Below are positions 8,245 to 17,170 of a stretch of 64,000 bases of DNA, in pieces. Under the pieces are notes generated by a model, which did no database searches, had not been told where the DNA came from, and saw only the letters and a list, made by a program, of their open reading frames with translations. The stretch covers positions 15,548 to 79,547 of the forward strand of contig CANMOP010000009.1 in the NCBI GenBank assembly GCA_947499615.1, written 5' to 3'. Positions within the stretch are counted from its first letter, which is position 1, and each line of letters begins with the position of its first letter. The DNA comes from RH-chloro-G1 sp003670575. GTDB lineage: Bacteria > Chloroflexota > Dehalococcoidia > UBA2979. The position numbers were made by a program, and so were the translations under genes.

Positions 8245-9585
8245 TCAGCCCGCAGTCGCCTCACGCTTGCGCCGACCGGGGACCCAAGCGAAGAAGCGAT
8301 CCAGCTCGCCCTCCTCCCACGCCACCAGCAGCTGTGCAGCCACCGCCACGCTGGAATACGTGCCGGAGATGATGCCGACCAGCAGCACGAGCAGGAACTC
8401 GCGGATCGACGATCCGCCGAGGAGCAGCATCGCGAGGATCGTCAGCAGCACCGTGATCGAGGTGTTCAACGAACGCCCGAGCGTCTGCACGAGCGACGCG
8501 TTCACGTTCTCAGCCAACGATGCAGCCGGCGCGAGCCGCACGTTCTCACGGATGCGGTCGAACACCACGATGGTGTCGTGCACGGAGAAGCCGATCACAG
8601 TGAGCAGACCGGTGATGAACATGAGGTTCACCTCCAGCCCAAAGACCTTGCCGAAGAGCGAGAAGGCGCCGAGCACGATGATTACGTCGTGCAGCGTGGC
8701 GACGATGGCGCAGGTCGCGTAGCGCAACGGCCGCGGCACGGACGAGAACACCACCGCGATGTACGCCATGATGAACAGCGAGGCGACAACCACCGCCACC
8801 GAGGCGTTTCGTACCGCCGCCGCCGAGACGACCGGCGATACCGTGGTGAACTCCAGTACCTCGAACGCACCGAAGCGCTTCTCCAGCGCGGTCTCCAACT
8901 CACCACGCTCGCCGGTTTGCGTCGGTCGAGGCGTCGCAACCGCCGTGGCAGTCGCAGCAGGCGTAGCGCTCTGGGTCGGCGTCGTGACGTTCGCCGTCGG
9001 CGCCGTGTAGTCGCGAATATCTGCAGCGACAATGTAGCCGGTGACGTTACCCGTGGCGCCGGCCGCCTGCACGCGATACACGGTGCCGCCCGGGCAATCC
9101 GTGCGCTGATCGATCACGCGAGCCTTCGTGCCCGCGGGGATGGTGCCGGCCTCGATGCCGAGGCGGCAGGGATCGCCGCCCACCACTGCGCGCAGCGCAA
9201 CACTTCCGGTCTGTCCGGCCTTCCCGATGACCAGCGAGGCGGATGACCCCGCCTCGGCGGTGGCGGTTGCAGTCGCGGTCGCGCGGGCCTCGGTGAAGGA
9301 GCCCGGCGGGACGTTCAGGTTGCGCGTGCGGATCAGGAACTCGAACGCGCCGGTGGACTGGATGCGCGCCTCCTCATGCCCGAGGCTAGCGAACTCTGCC
9401 CGCAGGTCGTCCTGACGCACCACGCTGCCGCCGGTGAACCGGAGGTGCATCGTGGTGCCCGATGTGAATTCGATGCCCGGGCGCAGCGCCGGCGGGATCA
9501 GCAGCACCACGATCGCGATGATCGCGGTACCACCGCTGACCAGGAACAGCCACTTACGAATCGAAATGAGGTTCAGCGTCTTCAC
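8245..9585 (-). CDS. secF: Protein translocase subunit SecF with inserted SH3b-like domain
   Basis: Membrane partner of SecD that uses the proton-motive force to assist late SecYEG translocation. TM1 (about 13-31) is followed by the periplasmic-type domain, then five more helices from about 263, including the conserved HDTIVVFDRIREN region. At 446 residues it is about 140 longer than usual. The extra segment (about 99-226) has an Ala/Thr linker, a domain resembling SH3b (ALRAVVGGDPC...GTIPAGTKARVI...GYIVAADI) and a second Thr/Pro linker. It overlaps secD by 4 nt (ATGA), so translation is coupled. SecF assignment is firm; the SH3b reading is pattern-based. Confidence 0.95.
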   Translation of the reverse strand: MKTLNLISIRKWLFLVSGGTAIIAIVVLLIPPALRPGIEFTSGTTMHLRFTGGSVVRQDDLRAEFASLGHEEARIQSTGAFEFLIRTRNLNVPPGSFTEARATATATATAEAGSSASLVIGKAGQTGSVALRAVVGGDPCRLGIEAGTIPAGTKARVIDQRTDCPGGTVYRVQAAGATGNVTGYIVAADIRDYTAPTANVTTPTQSATPAATATAVATPRPTQTGERGELETALEKRFGAFEVLEFTTVSPVVSAAAVRNASVAVVVASLFIMAYIAVVFSSVPRPLRYATCAIVATLHDVIIVLGAFSLFGKVFGLEVNLMFITGLLTVIGFSVHDTIVVFDRIRENVRLAPAASLAENVNASLVQTLGRSLNTSITVLLTILAMLLLGGSSIREFLLVLLVGIISGTYSSVAVAAQLLVAWEEGELDRFFAWVPGRRKREATAG

Positions 9586-11033
9586 TGTTCAACTCCTGCC
9601 GGACGCACGTCGGCAGGCGGACGCATGTCAGCGCCCATCCAGTCCGCTCGCCGTGACCACCCGGTCCCGACCAGCGCCCGCATGAGCGATCGAGTCACGA
9701 CGATCGCCGAGAACATGGAGACCAGCACGCCCAGCGCCAGCGTGAGCGCAAAGCCCTGCACCAGTGGCGCCTGGAAGGAGCCCAGCCACGGAATCTTCAA
9801 CCCACCACCCAGGAAGTACAGGATGAAGGTGGTGATCAGCGTGCTGACGTTGGAGTCGCGAATGGATGGCCACGCGCGTCGGAAGCTCGCCTCAAGCGCG
9901 GTGGGGTAGGAACGCCCATCGCGCATCTCTTCTTTCAGGCGCTCAAACACCAACACGTTCGCGTCCACCGCCATGCCGATCGAGAGCACGAAGGCACCGA
10001 TGCCGGCGAGCGTCATCGTCACCGGGATCAACTTGAACACGGCCAACGAGAGCACGGTGTAGACGATCAGCGCGACGCACGCGAGCACGCCCGGCAGCCG
10101 GTAGTACAGCACCATGAACAGCATCACGATCAGCAGCCCGATCTCACCGGCGAGCACGGACCGCTCGATGACATCACCGCCGAGGGTGGCGTCGACGTTT
10201 TGCTCCTGGAGCACGGTGAGCTGAACTGGCAGCGCGCCGGCGTTCAGCTGCACCACTAGGTCACGTGCGCCCACTCGGTTGCCCTGCGTGGCCAGCGGGA
10301 CACCGGTGATCGTGCCGCTATCCTCGATGGTGCCCTGCACCGTTGGGTTCGCGAGCAACTGGTTGTCGAGGAAGATGCCGAGCGGCTGGCCGCGCAAGCG
10401 CTCGGTGACCTGGCGGGAGAGCTCCGGGCCGTCGCCCTGCCACTCGAAGTACACCACCGGGTTGCCGACAGAGTCGGCCGCGAGGTACGAGTTCGCCTTC
10501 AGGAATCGAGAGGTGAGCGGGGTCGGCTTCCCATCGAGGCGACCGGTTGCCTGCACCCAGTTTCCATCGGTGCCACAGGGGATCTGCGCGTCCGGGTTCG
10601 GACCGGGAGCGCGCTCGCAGAACTGGAGCAGCGCAGTGCGGCCGAGCAATGCTCGCGCCTGCTCCGGAGTGAACCCGGGCAACTGCACGGAGATCTGCGT
10701 GGCGCCCTGCCTCGTGATCTCGGCTTCTGCGACGCCCGAGGAGTCGACGCGCTTTCGCAGCACGGCGACGGAGCCTTCCATCGAGTCGGCGATGTCGCCC
10801 TCGACGCCCTCTGGGAGCGCCGCGCCCAGCAGCAGGCGCGTACCGCCCTGGAGGTCGAGCCCCAGGCGGATCTCGGCGCGCTCGAAGCTGCCGATCTTGA
10901 CGCCGTGCCCCGTCGGCCAAGGAATGTACGCGGGCAGGAAGCGCCCTGGCGTCTTCGGCCAGATCACGACCAGCGCGGCCGCGGCGAGCAACAGAATCAG
11001 GAGTACCGGGACAAGCCGGCGGATGGTCGGCAT
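9582..11033 (-). CDS. secD: Protein translocase subunit SecD
   Basis: 483-residue partner of SecF in the Sec accessory complex. TM1 at about 7-25 precedes a large extracytoplasmic domain with the LGLDLQGGTRLLL signature and a P1-type head. TMs 2-6 span about 290-460, containing IGMAVDANVLVFERLKEE, the conserved Asp-bearing helix region. No insertion comparable to that in SecF is seen. Start overlaps the yajC stop by one base (TAATG), and the stop overlaps secF, so yajC-secD-secF form one unit, probably with def upstream. Confidence 0.97.
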   Translation of the reverse strand: MPTIRRLVPVLLILLLAAAALVVIWPKTPGRFLPAYIPWPTGHGVKIGSFERAEIRLGLDLQGGTRLLLGAALPEGVEGDIADSMEGSVAVLRKRVDSSGVAEAEITRQGATQISVQLPGFTPEQARALLGRTALLQFCERAPGPNPDAQIPCGTDGNWVQATGRLDGKPTPLTSRFLKANSYLAADSVGNPVVYFEWQGDGPELSRQVTERLRGQPLGIFLDNQLLANPTVQGTIEDSGTITGVPLATQGNRVGARDLVVQLNAGALPVQLTVLQEQNVDATLGGDVIERSVLAGEIGLLIVMLFMVLYYRLPGVLACVALIVYTVLSLAVFKLIPVTMTLAGIGAFVLSIGMAVDANVLVFERLKEEMRDGRSYPTALEASFRRAWPSIRDSNVSTLITTFILYFLGGGLKIPWLGSFQAPLVQGFALTLALGVLVSMFSAIVVTRSLMRALVGTGWSRRADWMGADMRPPADVRPAGVEQ

Positions 11034-11341
11034 TAGCGTTGGCCCGTCTTCCCCTCGCCCCCAATGGGGGCCTCGTATGGCATGGTCACGCGCGCAATCG
11101 CCTCGGCGGTGGCACGAAGCAGGACGCCCGGCGCAGCTTCAAGCGTGAGCTCCAGCGGGCCGCGCTCCTGCGTCCTGATGTCACGAACGATCGCATAGAA
11201 CCCGCCAGTGGTCAGCACCTCGTCGCCAATTCCCAATCGGGAGATATCACGACGCCGCAGCTTTTGCTGCTGAATCACCGGTCGGAGCAGGATGAAGTAG
11301 AACGCACCCAGTACCGCCAGGAGCAGAAAGAAGTCCTGCAT
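11033..11341 (-). CDS. yajC: Preprotein translocase subunit YajC
   Basis: 102-residue single-pass protein, N-terminal helix FFLLLAVLGAFYFILLRPV followed by QQQKLRRR and a small cytoplasmic domain (GIGDEVLTTGGFYAIVRDI), both typical of YajC. It associates with SecDF in the inner membrane. It begins 2 nt after def ends and overlaps secD by one base. The position immediately before secD matches the common yajC-secD-secF order, which supports the call as strongly as the sequence does. Confidence 0.93.
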   Translation of the reverse strand: MQDFFLLLAVLGAFYFILLRPVIQQQKLRRRDISRLGIGDEVLTTGGFYAIVRDIRTQERGPLELTLEAAPGVLLRATAEAIARVTMPYEAPIGGEGKTGQR

Positions 11342-11343
11342 CC

Positions 11344-11937
11344 CTAGTCGCCTGTGTCCGCGTCAGGGCCAGCGTGAGCGTGAGTCGGTAGGCCCGACGA
11401 AGCTCCACCGACGGGCGCAGCGGCCTCCGAGGGTGCCACCGCATGCGCGCTGGACCAGTCGGTGCCATCAAGTTTCATCAGGTCGGCCATGCTATCCAGT
11501 CGATCGACGTACAGGAAGCCGTTGATGTGGTCGACCTCATGCTCCAGCGCCTGCGCCAGCAGGTTGGACTCTGCGCGCACGCGAATCTCCTTGCCTCGCA
11601 GGTCCAGAGCGCGCACCACCACCTTCTCGGAGCGGGTGATCGCGCCTCGATAGCCGGGAACGGAGAGGCAGCCTTCGCCATCCAGCCGTCGAGTCCCGGT
11701 GCGGCGCATGATCACCGGGTTGATGAGCGCGAACGGCTCCTCGTCCGGCATGCCGAGCACGACGACACGTAGCGGCACGCCAATCTGGGGCGCGGCGAGC
11801 CCGACCCCTTGCGCGGCGTACATCGACTCGATCATGTCCTGCACCAGCCGCCGAATCGCATCATCAACCTGACGCACTTTCTTAGCCGGCTGCCGCAGCA
11901 CCGGATCGCCGAGGTACCGGATCGGACGGACTGCCAC
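11344..11937 (-). CDS. def: Peptide deformylase
   Basis: Metalloenzyme that removes the N-formyl group from nascent proteins. All three family motifs are present: GVGLAAPQIG (about 45-54), EGCLSVPG, and the metal-binding QALEHEVDHINGFLYVDRL. Length is 197 residues because of a 35-residue Ala/Ser/His-rich tail after the catalytic domain, longer than usual. Start is GTG with GGGAG about 10 nt ahead. It follows priA by 103 nt on the same strand and is 2 nt before yajC, giving a priA-def-yajC-secDF arrangement. Confidence 0.97.
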   Translation of the reverse strand: MAVRPIRYLGDPVLRQPAKKVRQVDDAIRRLVQDMIESMYAAQGVGLAAPQIGVPLRVVVLGMPDEEPFALINPVIMRRTGTRRLDGEGCLSVPGYRGAITRSEKVVVRALDLRGKEIRVRAESNLLAQALEHEVDHINGFLYVDRLDSMADLMKLDGTDWSSAHAVAPSEAAAPVGGASSGLPTHAHAGPDADTGD

Positions 11938-12040
11938 GAAGCATCACTCCCTGATGGAGGCAACCGTATAGGCGCTATCGATGATTGTAGAGGGCTTTGC
12001 GGCAGGCGTCCCGCCGCCCGTCTGCGGACAATCTACACCG

Positions 12041-14731
12041 TCACGCCACGGTCACCGGATCAACGTCGATGCTCCAGCCCGGCGGCAGGTCGATTTCGCG
12101 CACCAGCGCCGCCGGGTCCGATCCGCGCACGAGTAGCGACCAGCGATGGCGGCCACGCACGCGGGCGATCTGCGGCGGCGTGGGGCCCAGCACCTCCACG
12201 TCCGGGAGGCCGGAGGCCAGACGCCGCAGCTCCCGCTGCACGCGTACCGCCTCCTCCAGCGCGTAGTCGTTGCTGGGGTGCGCGAACAGCAGTCGCACCA
12301 GCCGCACGAACGGCGGGTAGCCGTGCTCGCGGCGCCACGGCAGCTCGTCCTCGAAGAACCCATCGACGTCCAACGCGGCCGCCGAGGCGATCGCGCGATC
12401 CTCGGGTTGGAGCGTCTGGATGATCACGCGGCCCGGTCGCTCTGCGCGCCCGGCGCGGCCGGAGACCTGCGCCAGCACCTGGAAGGTCTGCTCCCGCGCG
12501 CGGAAGCCGCCGCTCCACAGCGAGTAGTCGGCCAGCACCACGCCCACCAGCGTCACCAGCGGAAGGTCGAGGCCCTTCGCGACCATCTGCGTGCCGACCA
12601 GCACGTCCGCCTCGTGCCGCTGGATGCGGCCGAGGATCGCCTCGTACTGGCCAGCGACTCGCGCCGTGTCCCGGTCGAGGCGGACGACGCGCGCGGCGGG
12701 AAAGAGCGACTGCACCTCGCGCTCCACGCGTTGCGTCCCGGCGCGCGTCTCGCGCAGCGGGCGGTCGCACTGCGGGCAGCGTGGCGGCGCGGGCCTCGAG
12801 CGGTTGCACTGGTGGCACACCAGTCGCGGCGGCGCGCCGGCCGCATCGTCCGGGAGGCTGTGCACGGTCAGTGCCACATCGCACGAGGGGCACAGCAGCG
12901 AGTGCCCCTGCGCGCAGAGCAGGTACCCCGCGAGTCCTCGACGGTTGAGGAAGAGGATCGCCTGCTCGTCGCGGTCGAGCGTCTCGTCGAGCGCGCGCAT
13001 CAGCGGCTCCGAGAACAGCCGACGCTCCCCGCGCACATCGACGAGTTCCACCTCCGGCATGTCAGAGGATGGCCACAACTTTGAGGTGCCGTCCGGCTGG
13101 CGCACCGGCCGGAACCGTCGAGGCAGGTCGATGCGCAGCAGTTCGCCCTCGGCGGCCTGGGACCAGCGCTCGGCGTCCGGGGTGGCGGTGCCGAAGATCA
13201 GCGCCGCGCCGGTCAGCGTCGCGAGTTGTTCCGCGACCATGCGCGCGTCATAGCGCGGGGCCGGATCCTGCTGCTTGTAGGTCCACTCGTGCGCCTCGTC
13301 GATCACGATCAGGCCGAGGTCGGGCTGCGGCGCGAACACCGCCGAACGTGAGCCGACGACGACGTCGTAGTCACCTCGCGCGGTGGCATGCCACTCATCG
13401 AACGCCTCGCCGGCGGTGAGCCCGGAGTGCAGCACGCCCACCCTGCCGGGGAACCGCTCGGCGAACCGACGCACGGTCTGCGGCGTCAGCGCGATCTCCG
13501 GCACCAGCACCAGCCCGCGCTTCCCCTGCTCCACGGCATGGCGCAGCGCGTCGAGGTACACCTCGGTCTTGCCGCTGCCGGTCACGCCCATCAGCAGGAT
13601 CGCCGATCCGTCCGCGCGGTCGATCGCCGCGCGAACCGCCGCGCCAGCCTCGCGCTGTTCCCTCATGAGTTCGACCGGCGGCCGATGCGTGACGGTCAGG
13701 GCGCGCAGCGGGTCGCGACGATCGAGCACCTCGTCGACGCGTACCAGTCCCTGCGTGACGAGCCGGTCGAGCCCCTCGCGGGCCCCGTCGCCGAACTCGC
13801 GTGCGAGGCCGGCCACCGGCAGCGTCTGCTCGGGCGCGTCCGCGAGCCGCTCCAAGAGCATCGCGGCGGACGCCTCCACGCGCGTCCGACTCAGCAACAG
13901 CACCTGTTGGCGAGCCGCCTCCTCGCTGACGGCGAGGCCAACCTCGTCACCCGCGCGCTCCAACCAGCCCTCGGCGACCAGCGTGTCCACCGCCGGGACG
14001 CCCCGCGCGATGCGCGCCACCGCGTCGAACGCCATCGGCTGCTTCGCCTCGATCAGTGCCAGCAGCGCGCGCGCCCGCCGCGAGGCGCGCCGCCCCTCGA
14101 TGCGCGACGCAACCTCGCGGGCGCGATCGGGCGTCACACCCTCGGCCAGCCGCATCATCTGCGCGATGCGCGCGCGGCCTCGCGGACGAGCGAGCGAGTA
14201 GCGCCGCTCCGCCAGCCCACGCCGGAGCAGCGCGGAGAGCGCGGCGTCGAACGCGCGCGCACCGATCTCGGCGCGCAGATCGTCGGGCGACTGTGGGGTC
14301 TCGGAGAGCAGCTCGTACAATTGTTGCTGGCGCTCGGACAGCGCCTCCGGCAGCGGTGCGGCGCCACGCACGAGGGCGGTCTGTGGCGTCTCGCCCGCCC
14401 CCGGCGGGAGCAGCAACGAGGCGGCCTCCCACGGCGGCGCGATGTACGTCTCGGCGACCCAGAGCGCCAACGCCAGCCGCTGCGCGCCCAGGCGCGGCGC
14501 GCCATCGACCGCCGGTTCCAGCTCGCGGGTGTCGCCGGAGTAGCCGGGGAGGTCCGTCGGCCCCTCGATGATCACGCCCTGCAGCGTGCGTTGGCCCCAC
14601 GGCACATGCACCACCTCGCCCGGCTCGACCTCGCGGCCGGGCGGGACACGGTAGGTGAACGTCATGAAGTTCGGCCGCCCGGAGTTGACGGCGACCTTCA
14701 CGAACTTCGGGCGGGGCTGGGGGGTGGTCAC
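12041..14731 (-). CDS. priA: Replication restart helicase PriA (primosomal protein N')
   Basis: Superfamily 2 helicase that reloads the replisome at stalled forks. The N-terminal DNA-binding domain (KVAVNSG...FTYRVP...GEVVHVPWG) is followed by the helicase core with GVTGSGKTE and DEAH, then a zinc region (CPSC, CHQC, CPQC) and motif VI (QVSGRAGR). The first cysteine pair is CAQGH rather than CxxC. Start is taken as GTG at 14731 (896 residues): the frame is open further upstream, but that stretch holds the rplS terminator. Homologues also begin near this point. Confidence 0.95.
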   Translation of the reverse strand: MTTPQPRPKFVKVAVNSGRPNFMTFTYRVPPGREVEPGEVVHVPWGQRTLQGVIIEGPTDLPGYSGDTRELEPAVDGAPRLGAQRLALALWVAETYIAPPWEAASLLLPPGAGETPQTALVRGAAPLPEALSERQQQLYELLSETPQSPDDLRAEIGARAFDAALSALLRRGLAERRYSLARPRGRARIAQMMRLAEGVTPDRAREVASRIEGRRASRRARALLALIEAKQPMAFDAVARIARGVPAVDTLVAEGWLERAGDEVGLAVSEEAARQQVLLLSRTRVEASAAMLLERLADAPEQTLPVAGLAREFGDGAREGLDRLVTQGLVRVDEVLDRRDPLRALTVTHRPPVELMREQREAGAAVRAAIDRADGSAILLMGVTGSGKTEVYLDALRHAVEQGKRGLVLVPEIALTPQTVRRFAERFPGRVGVLHSGLTAGEAFDEWHATARGDYDVVVGSRSAVFAPQPDLGLIVIDEAHEWTYKQQDPAPRYDARMVAEQLATLTGAALIFGTATPDAERWSQAAEGELLRIDLPRRFRPVRQPDGTSKLWPSSDMPEVELVDVRGERRLFSEPLMRALDETLDRDEQAILFLNRRGLAGYLLCAQGHSLLCPSCDVALTVHSLPDDAAGAPPRLVCHQCNRSRPAPPRCPQCDRPLRETRAGTQRVEREVQSLFPAARVVRLDRDTARVAGQYEAILGRIQRHEADVLVGTQMVAKGLDLPLVTLVGVVLADYSLWSGGFRAREQTFQVLAQVSGRAGRAERPGRVIIQTLQPEDRAIASAAALDVDGFFEDELPWRREHGYPPFVRLVRLLFAHPSNDYALEEAVRVQRELRRLASGLPDVEVLGPTPPQIARVRGRHRWSLLVRGSDPAALVREIDLPPGWSIDVDPVTVA

Positions 14732-14804
14732 AACTTCGATGATAGGTCGTCGCGCGACACAGCACCGCGTCAGCGCGTATCGCGACGAATCGAACGGGTA
14801 ACAC

Positions 14805-14831
14805 GACGGCCCGCTCGATGAGCGGGCCGTC
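14805..14831 (-). terminator. rplS terminator hairpin
   Basis: Perfect 12-bp stem GACGGCCCGCTC / GAGCGGGCCGTC with a 3-nt loop, 58 bp beyond the rplS stop. It also argues against starting priA upstream of this point. Confidence 0.7.
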
Positions 14832-14888
14832 TGCATGTAGCGGTGAATCTGCACTCGTCGCGGAACGCGCCGAACGAGCGGCCAGACG

Positions 14889-15242
14889 CTAGGTCGTGAC
14901 GCGCCGTGCTTCCTTGACTCGAGCGGCGCGGCCCGTGAGCCCGCGCAGGTAGTACAGGCGGGAACGACGCACTCGGCCCCGCCGAGTTACCTCGACCCGG
15001 TCAACGCGCGAGCCGTTGAACGGGAAGGTGCGCTCCACGCCAACGGCGTTGGACGCGATGCGGCGGACGGTGAAGTTCCCTGCCACGCCATTGCGCAGCC
15101 GGATCACCACACCCTCGAACGCCTGGATGCGCTCGCGCTCACCCTCGACGACCTTGACGTGCACACGCACGGTGTCGCCGGGTGCGAACTCCGGGATGGT
15201 CTCGTTGCGGGGCGCAGCCAGAGTGCGCAGGTCAATGCTCAT
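14889..15242 (-). CDS. rplS: 50S ribosomal protein L19
   Basis: 117 residues, the normal length for bL19, which sits at the 30S-50S interface. Recognised from FAPGDTVRVHVKVVEG, RIQAFEGVVIRLRNGV, FTVRRIASNAVGVERTFP and the C-terminal RRGRVRRSRLYYLRGL. It lies 85 bp downstream of trmD on the same strand, keeping the usual trmD-rplS order, and is followed by a strong hairpin. The other members of the classical ffh-rpsP-rimM-trmD-rplS group are near 51.6-54.4 kb instead. Confidence 0.98.
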   Translation of the reverse strand: MSIDLRTLAAPRNETIPEFAPGDTVRVHVKVVEGERERIQAFEGVVIRLRNGVAGNFTVRRIASNAVGVERTFPFNGSRVDRVEVTRRGRVRRSRLYYLRGLTGRAARVKEARRVTT

Positions 15243-15326
15243 CTTGGGCCTCGTACGTCATGCACCACGTCATCGTGGGTGTCTGTGAGCCTGCAGCGCA
15301 GGCGGCACGGCGAACCGCGCGGACGG

Positions 15327-16115
15327 CTAGTCTACCGAATCACCGGGGGTAGCGTCGAGTGGTGCCCTGTCGAGAGGGGGAGCCTCGGGCGGCGTCGCCT
15401 CCAGCCACGCCAATTCCTTCGCCGTCACGTCAGCGGAAGGGAGCAGATCCGGCCGCCGCGCACGCGTGCGAAGCAGCCGCTGGCGTCGACGCCACTTGTC
15501 CACCTCGGCGTGGTTACCCGAGAGCAGCACGGCGGGCACACCCCAGTCACGGAACTCAGCGGGACGCGTGTACTGCGGGTACTCCAGCAGCCCACCCTCG
15601 AACGACTCCTCGGTCAGCGACTCTTCGCCGCCGAGCACTCCCGGAATCACGCGGGACACCGCGTCGATAAGCAACATCGCGGGCAGCTCACCCCCGGAGA
15701 TCACCACGTCCCCGATGCTCACCTCGATGTCCACGAGGTGGGCGCGCACCCGCTCGTCCACGCCCTCGTACCGCCCGCAGACGATGAGCAGGCGCGGCTC
15801 CGCGGCCAGTTCGGCGACCAGCGCGCGATCCAGTCGACGGCCCTGCGGGGTCATCAGCACCACCTTCGCGGGTGCCTCGGCGAGCGGCTGGATCGCCTCG
15901 ACGGCAGCGAACAGCGGCTCCGGCTTCATCACCATCCCCGCCCCGCCGCCGAACGGGTAGTCGTCTACCGTGCGGTGCTTATCGATCGCCCATGACCGCA
16001 GGTCGTGCAGCGCCACCTCGATCAGGCCGGCCTCACGCGCACGCCGCAAGATCGACTCGTCCATCGGCCCCGCAAACATCCCCGGAAACAGCGTCAGCAC
16101 ATCGAAGCGGATCAC
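15327..16115 (-). CDS. trmD: tRNA (guanine-N1-)-methyltransferase
   Basis: SPOUT-class enzyme that methylates G37 of tRNAs to prevent frameshifting. 262 residues with the knotted SAM-binding region: DDYPFGGGAGMVMKPEP, VCGRYEGVDERV, EVSIGDVVISGGELPAM, GVLGGEESL and the C-terminal LLSGNHAEVDKWRRRQ. Overlaps the mog-like gene upstream by 4 nt (ATGA) and precedes rplS. The last 30 residues are Pro-rich and not part of the conserved fold. Assignment is firm. Confidence 0.97.
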   Translation of the reverse strand: MIRFDVLTLFPGMFAGPMDESILRRAREAGLIEVALHDLRSWAIDKHRTVDDYPFGGGAGMVMKPEPLFAAVEAIQPLAEAPAKVVLMTPQGRRLDRALVAELAAEPRLLIVCGRYEGVDERVRAHLVDIEVSIGDVVISGGELPAMLLIDAVSRVIPGVLGGEESLTEESFEGGLLEYPQYTRPAEFRDWGVPAVLLSGNHAEVDKWRRRQRLLRTRARRPDLLPSADVTAKELAWLEATPPEAPPLDRAPLDATPGDSVD

Positions 16116-16639
16116 GAGTCGCGCCCCGCCAGGTGCTCGGTGTCACCGCGGAGTAGTCGCAGCGAGTGCGGGAGCACCGGCAGCACCGTCGTGAGGTTCT
16201 CGCGCGCCCCGCGCTCGCTGCCGGGGAGGTTCACGATCAGCGTGCGGCCTCGTACGCCCGCCAGACCGCGCGATATCATCGCCATCCGCGTCGTCGCCAG
16301 ACCAGCAGCTCGCATCGCCTCGGCCATCCCATCGACGCGGTAGTCCAGCACGGAGGCGGTCGCCTCCGGTGTGCGGTCACGCGGCCCCAGGCCGGTGCCG
16401 CCGGTGGTGATCAGCAAGGCGCAGTCCAGCGTGTCCGCGCCACGGATCAGCCACGCCGCCACCTGATCCGGCTCATCCGGCACCAGCGCCGTCTCCACCA
16501 CCTCGAAACCCGCCTCGCGCAGCAGCGCCACGACGGCCGGCCCGGAGCTGTCCGCTCGCTCCCCGCGCGACCCGGAATCCGAGACTGTCAGCACGGCGGC
16601 GCGGGGCCCAGGAGGCGATGCAGGTGGGTTCAAGGTCAC
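16112..16639 (-). CDS. MogA/MoaB-family molybdopterin adenylyltransferase-like protein
   Basis: 175-residue protein of the MoCF_biosynth fold, which binds molybdopterin during molybdenum cofactor synthesis. Motifs seen are AAVLTVSDSGSRGERAD near the start, LLITTGGTGLGPRDRTPEAT in the middle and RTLIVNLPGS near the end, the last two forming the cofactor site. Mog adenylates molybdopterin; MoaB homologues are near-identical in fold, so the two cannot be separated here. Translationally coupled to trmD, an unusual partner. No other moa/moe genes are in the window. Confidence 0.9.
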   Translation of the reverse strand: MTLNPPASPPGPRAAVLTVSDSGSRGERADSSGPAVVALLREAGFEVVETALVPDEPDQVAAWLIRGADTLDCALLITTGGTGLGPRDRTPEATASVLDYRVDGMAEAMRAAGLATTRMAMISRGLAGVRGRTLIVNLPGSERGARENLTTVLPVLPHSLRLLRGDTEHLAGRDS

Positions 16640-16688
16640 GGCAGGCTCCTCCCGGTGTGGCGGCGCGATCGTGGGCTCGTGGCGATGC

Positions 16689-16958
16689 CTACCCGGCTGC
16701 GGCTATCGGATCAGAACCGATCTCGTTCTCCACGGGCAGCGTCCACGTCGAATACAGCTTCTGGTGGGGGCTGCCCGCGCCGCCCATCTCCTGCACGGTC
16801 TCTTCCCAGGCGCCGATCGCCTCCAGCGCGTTGGCGCGAAGCTCGTCCAATGTCTCGCCTTGCGCGACACATCCCGGAAGGTCGAGGACGTCGCACCAGA
16901 AGCCACCCTCTTCGGCCTGATACACGGCCACCGTATAGACGCGCGGGATGGTGGTCAT
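16689..16958 (-). CDS. HicB-like antitoxin
   Basis: 89 residues with the HicB partial RNase H-like fold pattern: YTVAVYQAEEGGFWCDVLDLPGC followed by GETLDELRANALEAIGAWEE. HicB proteins neutralise the HicA mRNA interferase and often repress their operon; no separate DNA-binding domain is obvious in the short C-terminus, which ends in an acidic tail. It overlaps the small HicA-like frame by 3 nt (ATG inside CTATGA). The pair sits just upstream of and divergent from mraZ. Standalone HicB-like proteins also exist, so toxin partnership rests on the neighbour. Confidence 0.75.
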   Translation of the reverse strand: MTTIPRVYTVAVYQAEEGGFWCDVLDLPGCVAQGETLDELRANALEAIGAWEETVQEMGGAGSPHQKLYSTWTLPVENEIGSDPIAAAG

Positions 16959-17170
16959 AGCGCCTCCCTGAACTGATCCTCGGTGAACCCGGCTCGACGA
17001 ATCTGCGACCGCAGCAGTCCGGTCTTGAGAATACCGCTGGGCAGGACGATTAATTGCCCGTTCGGCATGCGAATCATCCTGTAGTTCTTCTTCGTCTTCC
17101 GATCCTCCCCGCCCAGACGAAGGAAGGCGTTCGCGGCCGCGTCCTGGGTGATGTCTCGGAGGTCGGGCAG
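16955..17170 (-). CDS. HicA-like toxin frame without a canonical start codon
   Basis: An open frame directly upstream of and overlapping the HicB-like gene reads LPDLRDITQDAAANAFLRLG, then KKNYRMIRMPNGQLIVLPSG and LKTGLLRSQIRRAGFTEDQF, which follows the HicA pattern (R..GSH...HPDGR..vP......GTLR.ILRQAG). No ATG, GTG or TTG precedes the domain after the in-frame stop; the best match to family N-termini starts at a CTG (17168-17170). The catalytic His of HicA is replaced by Asn. It may start at CTG, at the internal ATG 17076-17078 as a 40-residue fragment, or be dead. Confidence 0.5.
   Translation of the reverse strand: MPDLRDITQDAAANAFLRLGGEDRKTKKNYRMIRMPNGQLIVLPSGILKTGLLRSQIRRAGFTEDQFREAL

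Noticed and set aside
13388..14821. Long plus-strand frame antisense to priA
   Set aside because: Its translation is Arg/Gln/His-rich with no domain pattern, as is usual for the complementary frames of GC-rich genes; priA on the other strand has clear motifs.
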